Of a DNA stretch of 64,000 nt, positions 54,548 to 61,399 are shown one piece after another; positions within the stretch are counted from its first letter, which is position 1, and each line of letters starts with the position of its first letter. A program made the translations under genes and the position numbers. The stretch is from Pseudomonas sp. M47T1 (lineage in GTDB: Bacteria > Pseudomonadota > Gammaproteobacteria > Pseudomonadales > Pseudomonadaceae): NCBI RefSeq assembly GCF_000263855.1, contig NZ_AJWX01000021.1:49694-113693 (forward strand). The letters are read 5' to 3'. Under the pieces are notes generated by a model that saw only the letters and a list, made by a program, of their open reading frames with translations, did not search any database and had not been told where the DNA came from.

Positions 54548-55012
54548 ATGGCTGCATTCGCCCCCCTCTACACCTTGCATGTCTGGGCCGCATTCGTCTG
54601 GGTAGGCGGCATGTTCTTCGCCTGGCTGGTGCTGCGGCCGGCGGCGGCTACAGCCCTGGACGCGCCTGCCCGGCTGAAGTTGTGGGCGGAAGTTTTCCGA
54701 CGCTTTTTCATCTGGGTCTGGGTGGCGGTGCTGATTCTTCCGATAAGTGGCGTCGGCATGATCCAGATCAGCTTCAGCGGGTTCGAGACCGCGCCGCGTT
54801 ATGTGCAGGTGATGATGGGGCTCTACGTGGTGATGGTGGCGCTGTTCCTGCGCATTACCACGCTGCAGTTGCCCGCCTTCACCCAGGCCGTTAAAGCAGA
54901 AGACTGGGCAGCCGCCGCCCCCAGCCTGGCGCAGATACGCCGGCTGGTGGGCATCAACCTGATCATCGGTTTTCTGCTGGTGGCGGTGGCTGCGGCGCGA
55001 CCACCTTTGTGA
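54548..55012 (+). CDS. CopD-family membrane protein
   Basis: A 154-residue protein with four predicted helices (LHVWAAFVWVGGMFFAWLVL; FIWVWVAVLILPISGVGMI; VMMGLYVVMVALFL; INLIIGFLLVAVAA). The conserved histidine of helix 1 and Trp/Gly residues match the CopD domain (PF05425), used in copper import or as a heme/metal-binding core. A copC partner is absent nearby. GGAG lies 6 bases before the ATG. Divergent from dinG; the function of stand-alone CopD proteins is unclear. Confidence 0.86.
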   Translation: MAAFAPLYTLHVWAAFVWVGGMFFAWLVLRPAAATALDAPARLKLWAEVFRRFFIWVWVAVLILPISGVGMIQISFSGFETAPRYVQVMMGLYVVMVALFLRITTLQLPAFTQAVKAEDWAAAAPSLAQIRRLVGINLIIGFLLVAVAAARPPL

Positions 55013-55018
55013 CGCGCG

Positions 55019-55777
55019 CTACAGGCGCTGAACGGTCAGCGCCCCTGGGCGCCCCGCCACACCAGGCTCGCCTGGCTGGCCTGGATGCCCGGCCTTGGCG
55101 CCCGCAGTGCTATAGATGAAGCACCCCTTGGCCTTGCCGCCGGCACCGGCCTTGCCCGCAGTGCCCGCCAGGCCACCGGCGCCACCGTCCAATTGCACCT
55201 GAATGGCGGCCTGCGGGTAGTCGCGCGGCACTTGCAGGTGCACCTGGGCGCCGGCCGCGCCATCGTGACCGTTGCCACCGTTCAAGCCATCGGCACCACG
55301 CCCGGCGTCGCCCCACAGGCAACCCGGGGCCTGGCCACTGCCGCCATCCAGGCCGAAATAGCCGGGTGCACCCGCGCCGCCGCGGGCATCCACCGACAAT
55401 AGCGGCCCGGTCAGCGACTGCATTTGCAGCACCAGGTCGCGACCTGGCAATGCCTCTTTCTCATAGGTACCCGGGGCACCGCGTGCAAGAATCTGGCTGC
55501 CCTGGCCCAGGTCCGCGTGGCGGGCCTCGATGCGCAGCTGCTGGCCGCCGGGCACAATGGCGATGCGCGCCTCGTGACCCAGGCGCAGCTCGCCCACGTT
55601 CAATTCCACCAGGTTGTCCGGCACCAGCAAGGTGGCGTAGTCCTGCACTACCAGGCGGTCCAGCGTCAGCACGCCGTCCCTGCCGGGCAGACGCATCAAC
55701 GAATGGGGTTCGACACTCAGGCTTTCGGCCATTGCCAAAGGCGTGAACAACGCCGCTACCAGACACAGCCTACGCAT
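55019..55777 (-). CDS. Secreted collagen-like glycine-rich protein
   Basis: A 252-residue exported protein with signal MRRLCLVAALFTPLAMA. Residues ~18-140 are beta-rich and appear to be a shell domain (VELNVGELRLGHEARIAIVP). Residues ~145-250 are Gly-rich with short collagen-like runs (GAPGYFGLDGGSGQAPG; GGNGHDGAAGAQ; GHPGQPGEPGVAGRPG) and a few cysteines. Real G-X-Y collagen helices need longer runs, so a glycine-loop or beta-solenoid structure is as likely. It overlaps the DUF1145 gene by 8 bases, so the two are translationally coupled. Function unknown. Confidence 0.78.
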   Translation of the reverse strand: MRRLCLVAALFTPLAMAESLSVEPHSLMRLPGRDGVLTLDRLVVQDYATLLVPDNLVELNVGELRLGHEARIAIVPGGQQLRIEARHADLGQGSQILARGAPGTYEKEALPGRDLVLQMQSLTGPLLSVDARGGAGAPGYFGLDGGSGQAPGCLWGDAGRGADGLNGGNGHDGAAGAQVHLQVPRDYPQAAIQVQLDGGAGGLAGTAGKAGAGGKAKGCFIYSTAGAKAGHPGQPGEPGVAGRPGALTVQRL

Positions 55778-56048
55778 TGTTGCTCTCCTGCACCGACCGG
55801 GTCGGAATTGAACGCACATGAAAAATACCCACCAGCAGGATCTGCAAGCGGTCAAACCAGGGATGGGTGCGGCCACGCAAGCTTACGTGGAACAGCAGGA
55901 GTTCGAGCACGTGCAACACCATCAGTGCTGCACCGGCCCCATTGATCAGCACACGAAACGGATGCGTCATGGGCATGAAAAGATTCATCAGCACCACCCA
56001 CCAGAACACCACCGTCAAGGCTTTGCCCAGGCTCCACAACCACGTCAT
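55770..56048 (-). CDS. DUF1145 family small membrane protein
   Basis: A 92-residue inner-membrane protein with two helices (ALTVVFWWVVLMNLFMPM and VLINGAGAALMVLHVLELLLF) and a basic C-terminal end. It matches DUF1145 in the WxxxLxNxxxP first-helix pattern. GGGGGC lies just before the ATG at 56048; an ATG at 56060 has no ribosome site. It overlaps the collagen-like gene by 8 bases, implying shared regulation. Function unknown. Confidence 0.8.
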   Translation of the reverse strand: MTWLWSLGKALTVVFWWVVLMNLFMPMTHPFRVLINGAGAALMVLHVLELLLFHVSLRGRTHPWFDRLQILLVGIFHVRSIPTRSVQESNNA

Positions 56049-56154
56049 GCCCGCCCCCATACATTATTCTTTGCCAGCACAGTAACGCTGGGCTGGTGTT
56101 TGTGCCATATCTGCATGAACAAAAAATGACAGTTCTTGTCATCGCCGCAAAAAC

Positions 56155-56246
56155 GTAGCCGCTGCCACCAGGCTGCGCCGGCCCTCATCCACACTGGAGA
56201 ACTCCAGCGAGGTACAGGGCCAGCGCACCCTGGCGGTAGCGGCTAC
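56155..56246. repeat. GTAGCCGCTG-type palindromic element
   Basis: The arms GTAGCCGCTGCCACCAGGCT (56155 on) and CCTGGCGGTAGCGGCTAC (ending 56246) pair over 24 bases with three mismatches, enclosing a 44-base loop. It lies between the DUF1145 start and the OmpA stop, on the upstream side of one minus-strand unit and the downstream side of another. Confidence 0.75.
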
Positions 56247-56266
56247 GCGGTCGGGCTGGGGTGGGC

Positions 56267-56998
56267 TCAAGTCCCCTGGTGATTGATGTGCAGTTCCACG
56301 CGACGGTTCTTGGCGCGGCCTTCGTCGGTGCTGTTGTCAGCCACCGGCTTGCGCTCGCCGTCACCTTCGCTGGTTACCTTGCTGGCTGCCAGGCCCTGGC
56401 TGATCAGGAACTTGGCGACGCTGTCGGCCCGGCGCTCGGACAACTTCTGGTTGTAGGCATCACTGCCCTTGCTGTCGGTGTTGCCCACCACCTTGACGCT
56501 GACCACGTCAGCGGCCTTGAGCTTGCCCATCAACGCCATCAACTGGTTGCGTGCCTCTTGGGTCAGCGCCGACGAGTCGAAGGCAAACAGCACATTGCCC
56601 GCATCGCTCAGGGTAATGACTTCTTCAGGCGGCGCCGGTGCGGGCTCGGGGGCTTTTGCCGGGTATTGCGGCAACGGGCAACCCATGTGGTCCACGGGGG
56701 TATTGGGGGGCGTGCCGGGGCAATGGTCACGACGGTCGAATACGCCATCACCGTCCTCGTCGCCATCTTGCGCGTAGCAGATCAAGCCACCGGTGATAGC
56801 GCCCAATAAGCCCAGGCCACCGGCCCAGGACGAGCTCTTGATGGCGCCGAGGCCGCCACCTACTACACCACCGATGAGGCTGCAGATAGGCCAGTTCCTT
56901 TGATTGAGCGGGGCACTTCCATCGCTGGTAGTGGCGCAACCGGAGAGAACACTGCTGACCAGAAGAACGGGGAGTACCGCCCGCCAGATTAATCTCAT
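56267..56998 (-). CDS. OmpA-family lipoprotein with a thrombospondin-type-3 Ca-binding motif (copy A)
   Basis: A 243-residue lipoprotein. Lipobox LSGC (Cys21) ends the signal. A glycine-zipper hairpin (IGGVVGGGLGAIKSSSWAGG) follows, then a TSP3-like Asp-rich repeat DGDEDGDGVFDRRDHCPGTP with a Cys pair, then a Pro-rich linker, then the OmpA peptidoglycan-binding domain (ALFAFDSSALTQEA, GNTDSKGSDAYNQKLSERRA, GRAKNRRVELHI). It resembles OprF/OmpA-like stabilisers. AGGAG lies 8 bases before the ATG. It is the second of a tandem pair 90 bases apart. Confidence 0.9.
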   Translation of the reverse strand: MRLIWRAVLPVLLVSSVLSGCATTSDGSAPLNQRNWPICSLIGGVVGGGLGAIKSSSWAGGLGLLGAITGGLICYAQDGDEDGDGVFDRRDHCPGTPPNTPVDHMGCPLPQYPAKAPEPAPAPPEEVITLSDAGNVLFAFDSSALTQEARNQLMALMGKLKAADVVSVKVVGNTDSKGSDAYNQKLSERRADSVAKFLISQGLAASKVTSEGDGERKPVADNSTDEGRAKNRRVELHINHQGT

Positions 56999-57088
56999 AT
57001 GGAATGCTCCTGTGTCACCGGCCAGTGCCGGTAACACAGGAGTAAAGACCGGCCTGTGGAACTTCACAAGCCGCGCATTGCAAGGTTT

Positions 57089-57787
57089 TCAGCGGTCGAT
57101 GCGGATTTCCACGCGACGGTTCTGGGCACGCCCGTCAGCCGTCTTGTTGTCGGCAACCGGCTGGCTCTCGCCTGCACCACTGACCGACACGAAGCTGGCG
57201 CGAGGAATACCGACGCTGATGAGGTAGTCCACCACCGAGTGCGCACGGCGCTCGGACAGCTTCTTGTTGTAGCCCGGCTTGCCGACGCTGTCGGTGTGCC
57301 CGGTCACGGTCAACTGAGTCGTGGAGGCTTCAGGCTTGAGCTTGGTGGCCACCTTGTCCAGTTGCGCCTTGTCGGCCGTGGTCAGCTTGGCGGAGTCAAA
57401 CTCGAAATGCACATCGCGAATCACGATGACTTCCTGCTTGGGCAGCGGCGCCTGCTCCACCATCGGCGCTGGTGGCGGTGGCAATGGGCAACCGGTGGCA
57501 TCGACCGGGGTGCCATGCGGTGTGTGCGGGCACTTGTCGACGCTGTCCATCACGCCATCGCCATCTTCGTCGCCGTCGCCATGCACCCAGCAATAGGCCG
57601 CCGCGACCCCGCCACCTACCAGCACGCCCCAACCGGCCCAGGTCGAGTTCTTGATCGAACCCAGCGCCGCACCCGTGACACCCCCGACCGCCGCGCACTT
57701 GGGCCAGTCGGTTTTCTGCAACCCTGCGCAACCAGTCAACACACTGGTTAGCAGTACCAAAGGTAATGCCTTACTCACTATGCTCAT
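57089..57787 (-). CDS. OmpA-family lipoprotein with a thrombospondin-type-3 Ca-binding motif (copy B)
   Basis: A 232-residue paralogue of the next gene downstream. Lipobox LTGC; glycine-zipper (GGVTGAALGSIKNSTWAGWG); TSP3-like repeat DGDEDGDGVMDSVDKCPHTP; proline linker; OmpA domain (HFEFDSAKLTTADK, GHTDSVGKPGYNKKLSERRA, AQNRRVEIRI). The same domain order and closely similar sequence show gene duplication, though the peptides have diverged. AAGGAG lies 9 bases before the ATG. Both are likely transcribed together; they tie the outer membrane to peptidoglycan and probably bind Ca2+. Confidence 0.92.
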   Translation of the reverse strand: MSIVSKALPLVLLTSVLTGCAGLQKTDWPKCAAVGGVTGAALGSIKNSTWAGWGVLVGGGVAAAYCWVHGDGDEDGDGVMDSVDKCPHTPHGTPVDATGCPLPPPPAPMVEQAPLPKQEVIVIRDVHFEFDSAKLTTADKAQLDKVATKLKPEASTTQLTVTGHTDSVGKPGYNKKLSERRAHSVVDYLISVGIPRASFVSVSGAGESQPVADNKTADGRAQNRRVEIRIDR

Positions 57788-57935
57788 CAGGTCTCTCTCC
57801 TTAGGGGGGAATCGGCGGACAACCGATGCATTGGGAGTAAAGACGGCACTTTGCAGATGCGCCAGCAATAAGCCATGCAGGCTAGGTTTCGACCTCGAAC
57901 AAGGCTAGTCTTGGCAGTTCTGATGAGGACGTTCA

Positions 57936-58433
57936 ATGACTGCAAGCTTTTCTTCGCGCACGCCACAACAGGCCCTAGCGGCCCTGCTGGATCGCTATGC
58001 GCCACAACAATTGCTGGTGGTGGGCGCTGACGATTTCCCCGCCCTGACCGCTTTCAAACAAGCGCACCCGGACAGCACTGTGGCCCAGGCCGCGCCCGGC
58101 ACCCTGCCGCCAGCGCTGGCCAGCCAGCGGTTTGACCTGGCCGTGGTGGTGGACTGCCTGGAGCACCTGCCCAAGCGCACCGCACTGGAACTGCTGGGCG
58201 GCATCCGCAACCTCAATGCCAGCCGCATCGCCGTCCTGGTAGACCTGGCGGCCAGCGGCTGGAGCGAAACCGACTTCTATGCCCTGGCGCTGCAGGCCAG
58301 CGAGCGCTTCCAGCGCGACGAGCAGGTATTGACCCTGTTCACCTACGATCTGCGTGAATACAAGCAGGTGCCCGACTGGCTGAATGCGCGGTTCTGGGCC
58401 AACCCGGAAAACTTCGGCAAGTACTGGTGGTGA
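57936..58433 (+). CDS. DUF6231 family protein (class-I methyltransferase-like fold)
   Basis: A 165-residue cytoplasmic protein. The pattern QLLVVGADDFPALTAFKQAH and FDLAVVVDCLEHLPKRTALE resembles a shortened methyltransferase fold, but the glycine-rich SAM loop is degenerate, so catalysis is unlikely. The last residues (FWANPENFGKYWW) are conserved. I recognise it as DUF6231; no function known. It lies 4 bases upstream of the YchJ-like gene, so the two form an operon. GAGGA is 6 bases before the ATG. Confidence 0.82.
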   Translation: MTASFSSRTPQQALAALLDRYAPQQLLVVGADDFPALTAFKQAHPDSTVAQAAPGTLPPALASQRFDLAVVVDCLEHLPKRTALELLGGIRNLNASRIAVLVDLAASGWSETDFYALALQASERFQRDEQVLTLFTYDLREYKQVPDWLNARFWANPENFGKYWW

Positions 58434-58437
58434 TCCG

Positions 58438-58914
58438 ATGAGTACAAGCATATGCCCATGCGGCAGCGGCAACCTGCTGGACGCCTGCTGCGGCCATTAC
58501 CACGCAGGCCACCCGGCGCCCGACGCCCAGGCACTGATGCGCTCGCGCTACAGCGCGTATGTACTGGGCCTGATCGACTACCTGCTGGCCACCACCCTGC
58601 CCGCCCAGCAAGCCGGGCTGGACCGCCAGGCCATCAGTGACTGGAGCTCGCAAAGCACCTGGCTGGGCCTGACGGTGGAAAGCGCCGAGGTATTTGGCGG
58701 CCAGCCAGAACACGCCTTTGTGACCTTCGTGGCTCGCTGGCACGATGCGAGCGGCGAACACGGCCACCGCGAGCGTTCCTCGTTCGTGCAGAACCAGGGG
58801 CGCTGGTACTTCATAGACCCTACCGTGGCGCTCAAGGCCGGTCGCAATGACGCCTGCCCTTGCGCCAGTGGCCAGAAGTTCAAGAAGTGCTGCGCCAACT
58901 ACATCACGGCGTGA
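58438..58914 (+). CDS. YchJ-family protein (UPF0225) with two SEC-C motifs
   Basis: A 158-residue protein. An N-terminal SEC-C-like motif (CPCGSGNLLDACCGHYH) and a C-terminal one (CPCASGQKFKKCC) bracket a middle NTF2-like domain containing WLGLTVESAEVF and FVARW. The cysteines bind Zn2+. UPF0225/YchJ proteins are common but functionally unknown. It begins 4 bases after the DUF6231 stop. Its 3' end overlaps the convergent gene at 58904 by 11 bases. Confidence 0.92.
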   Translation: MSTSICPCGSGNLLDACCGHYHAGHPAPDAQALMRSRYSAYVLGLIDYLLATTLPAQQAGLDRQAISDWSSQSTWLGLTVESAEVFGGQPEHAFVTFVARWHDASGEHGHRERSSFVQNQGRWYFIDPTVALKAGRNDACPCASGQKFKKCCANYITA

Positions 58915-59440
58915 TTTTCAAATGGCTGGTGTCTGGTGCGGCGGGGCCGGCAGCCCGTGGCGCCTGGCCCATGTCACTGCCCGCCGGCGCCAGGCTGAAT
59001 TGCCCCAGGTCAAGGCGCGGGGCCTGGGCAACAGGTTTCTGCGGTTGCAGGTCACTGCCTGCCTCGGCCACCTCAAAGGCCGGAGCCTGCACCTCCACAA
59101 ACGCCGCCATATAGCAGTCGCGCGGCACCCAGGGCTCTGCCATCTTGTTGGGCCGCCGCACAAAGCCGGGCGCATCGGGCGGCGGCGCCATCTCGATTTC
59201 CTCCACATGCACCGGCACCGGCTCGATGCTGACGACAATGCCAGCGCGTTCCAGGGTGGCGCGATACTTTTCCGCCGCCTGGGGATCCAGGTCGCTTTTG
59301 AGCACCAGCCTGCGCCCGCTGAACAGCGCGTCGATACGCGCGCCGTCGGCCTGGAACAGTTTTGCCAGGTTGGCCTTCACCAGCGCCGGCTGCGCCCCGG
59401 CCACCAGTTCACCCCGGAAGACAATTTCGAAAAGCCCCAT
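58904..59440 (-). CDS. Conserved hypothetical protein with an N-terminal beta-alpha-beta module
   Basis: A 178-residue soluble protein. The first ~72 residues form a small module (GLFEIVFRGELVAGAQPALV, then RRLVLKSDLDPQAAEKYRAT) that I have seen at the N-terminus of several unrelated gammaproteobacterial proteins, often ahead of membrane or RDD-type domains. The remaining ~105 residues are Pro/Glu-rich and probably disordered. GGAGG 6 bases upstream fixes the ATG at 59440. Convergent overlap of 11 bases with the YchJ-like gene. Function unknown. Confidence 0.75.
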   Translation of the reverse strand: MGLFEIVFRGELVAGAQPALVKANLAKLFQADGARIDALFSGRRLVLKSDLDPQAAEKYRATLERAGIVVSIEPVPVHVEEIEMAPPPDAPGFVRRPNKMAEPWVPRDCYMAAFVEVQAPAFEVAEAGSDLQPQKPVAQAPRLDLGQFSLAPAGSDMGQAPRAAGPAAPDTSHLKITP

Positions 59441-59566
59441 AGTGTGCCTCCTGCCTATCGGGCACTGGCCCATCGAGAGTAATGGCCATCAGTATGGCTC
59501 ATGTATGTTTTTGCCAACAAGCCAGGCGTGGGGTTGGTAGACTCAGGCTATAGCGAGGGACCAGCC

Positions 59567-60046
59567 ATGCACTCACGGATACTGCGCCTGTTCACCGTCT
59601 GCCTGTTCCTGGGGCTGAGCGGCTGCGCCAGCTGGTTCGCCGACGACCTCAAAGACCCTGAAGTCCACCTGCTCGACGTACAAGTAGTCAAGGCCAAGCT
59701 GCTGCAGCAGAAATTCGTGCTGCACTTTCGCATCGACAACCCCAACGACACCAGCCTCACCGTCAGCGGCCTGCATTATCGGGTGCACCTGGCCGATATC
59801 CTGCTGGCAGAAGGCGAATATGATGAATGGTTAAGCGTAGACGCCCATTCAAGCGCGCGCTTCAACGTGCCGATCCGCACCAACCTGTGGGAACACCTGC
59901 GCGACGTGGTCAAACTGCTGCGCCACCCCGACCGCCCCATCCCCTACCGCCTGGAAGGCGAGCTGAAGACCGGGCTGGTGTTTGGGCACGACGTGGTGCT
60001 GCGGCGCAGTGGCGAGGTGATGCCAGCGGCGTTGATGCGCAGATGA
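59567..60046 (+). CDS. LEA14-like lipoprotein (WHy domain)
   Basis: A 159-residue outer-membrane lipoprotein. Signal MHSRILRLFTVCLFLGLSGC with lipobox LSGC. The mature part (residues ~33-130) is a WHy/LEA type-2 beta domain: VHLLDVQVVKAKLLQQKFVL, FRIDNPNDTSLTVSGLHYRV. Such proteins are linked to desiccation or envelope stress. GAGGGA 6 bases before the ATG; an upstream in-frame ATG at 59501 is unlikely. It stands alone; the 220 bases downstream show no convincing gene. Confidence 0.88.
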   Translation: MHSRILRLFTVCLFLGLSGCASWFADDLKDPEVHLLDVQVVKAKLLQQKFVLHFRIDNPNDTSLTVSGLHYRVHLADILLAEGEYDEWLSVDAHSSARFNVPIRTNLWEHLRDVVKLLRHPDRPIPYRLEGELKTGLVFGHDVVLRRSGEVMPAALMRR

Positions 60047-60264
60047 GGCCAATCAACGACGCAAAGCCGCCAGTACGCGTTCGGGATCATTGAGAATGGC
60101 GCGTAACAACGCGCGTGCAGGGCCTTCTGAAATCCTTTGACGTCAAGCTGCTATCGACCATCAGAGCATTCGGATCTTCATGCGGGAGATTTCTTTGAAT
60201 CTCGCCAGCCATTACTCCATCAGCAATGAGATAATTCCCGCCGATCTATTTCGGAGACACCCAA
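60047..60264. other. Intergenic stretch with a possible gene remnant
   Basis: The minus strand has a short open stretch ending at a TGA (60053-60055) that reads RALLRAILNDPERVLAALRR; it has no start codon and no ribosome site, so it may be the C-terminal remnant of a lost gene, or chance. Otherwise nothing is seen in the 218 bases. Confidence 0.25.
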
Positions 60265-60474
60265 ATGACCCAGCAACCCCATGTCCATGGCCCTGACTGC
60301 AACCACGATCACGACCATGATCACCACCACGACCACGACCACGGCCATGTTCACGGCCCGCATTGCAACCACGAACCCCAGGAGCCGGTGCGCAACGCCC
60401 TCAAGGACGTAGGCCGCAACGATCCGTGCCCGTGCGGCAACGGCAAGAAATTCAAGAAGTGCCACGGCGCCTGA
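60265..60474 (+). CDS. Histidine-rich small SEC-C metal-binding protein
   Basis: A 69-residue protein: an N-terminal half packed with His/Asp (about 15 histidines within residues 6-36, including HDHDHDHHHDHDHGH) and a C-terminal SEC-C zinc motif (NDPCPCGNGKKFKKCHGA). It probably stores or delivers Zn2+/Ni2+ or serves as a metal chaperone. GGAG is 8 bases before the ATG. It is the second SEC-C protein within 2 kb of the YchJ-like gene. Small His-rich SEC-C proteins occur in other Pseudomonas; function not shown. Confidence 0.88.
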   Translation: MTQQPHVHGPDCNHDHDHDHHHDHDHGHVHGPHCNHEPQEPVRNALKDVGRNDPCPCGNGKKFKKCHGA

Positions 60475-60607
60475 TTGAATGACCCACCGCCGGGCCCAAG
60501 GGTGCCGGCGGCGGGAATTTGAAATGCTTTGAAACAAAACCCCAGGGGAGTACAACAGTCGATCCGGGCAGCGCCTTGATAGCCGCCCCTGATACCTGGA
60601 GCGTTTC

Positions 60608-61252
60608 ATGATCGACCTGTATTACTGGACTACCCCAAACGGCCACAAGATCACCCTGTTTCTGGAGGAAGCCGGGCTTGAGTACAAGGTCCACCCGGTC
60701 AACATCGGCAAGCACGAACAGTTCGCCCCGGCCTTCTTGAGCCTATCCCCCAACAACCGCATCCCGGCGATTGTCGACAGCCAGCCTGCCGACGGCGGCG
60801 AAGCCATTTCGCTGTTCGAATCCGGCGCCATCCTGCTGTACCTGGCGCAAAAGACCGGCCAGTTCCTGCCCACCGACTTGCGCGGTCGCGAACAGGTACT
60901 GCAATGGCTGTTCTGGCAAATGGGCGGCCTGGGCCCCATGGCAGGGCAGAACCATCACTTCAATGCGTTTGCCCCGGAAAAGATCCCCTACGCCATGAAG
61001 CGCTACATTGACGAGACCGCCCGCCTCTACGGCGTGCTGGACAAGCGCCTGGCCGACCGCGCTTTCGTGGCCGGCGACGACTACAGCATCGCCGACATGG
61101 CCATCTACCCCTGGATCGTGCCCTACGAGCGGCAAAGCCAGAACCTCGACGATTTCCCGCACCTCAAGCGCTGGTTCAACGCCATCAAGACGCGCCCGGC
61201 CACGGAACGGGCCTACGCCTGGGTGGACCGCATCAACCCGCCGCAGGCCTGA
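60608..61252 (+). CDS. Glutathione S-transferase, YfcG/nu-class disulfide-bond oxidoreductase
   Basis: A 214-residue GST-fold protein. The N-terminal thioredoxin-like domain opens MIDLYYWTTPNGHKITLFLE, where TPNGxK is the YfcG/Ure2p-type active-site motif; the GSH-binding ESGAILLYL lies near residue 75. The C-terminal helical domain has FWQMGGLGPMAGQNHHF, typical of YfcG. These act as glutathione-dependent disulfide reductases rather than detoxifying transferases. GGAG lies 6 bases upstream of the ATG. Monocistronic. Confidence 0.93.
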   Translation: MIDLYYWTTPNGHKITLFLEEAGLEYKVHPVNIGKHEQFAPAFLSLSPNNRIPAIVDSQPADGGEAISLFESGAILLYLAQKTGQFLPTDLRGREQVLQWLFWQMGGLGPMAGQNHHFNAFAPEKIPYAMKRYIDETARLYGVLDKRLADRAFVAGDDYSIADMAIYPWIVPYERQSQNLDDFPHLKRWFNAIKTRPATERAYAWVDRINPPQA

Positions 61253-61399
61253 TTTTCCAGACGCCGCAGGCACTTGCACGCAAGGCCTGCGACGCCGGCC
61301 GACCTGCGGTGTAAATAAAGGTCGTGGCCCGCTTGCGTGGCGTGTGCGCGCTCACTAACGTAGCGCCTTTTATACGCCAGCCCCGCAGGAGCCTCAGCC

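Noticed and set aside
60053..60140. A gene on the minus strand ending RVLAALRR
   Set aside because: The open stretch has no start codon and is closed upstream by a stop; kept only as a possible remnant in the intergenic note.
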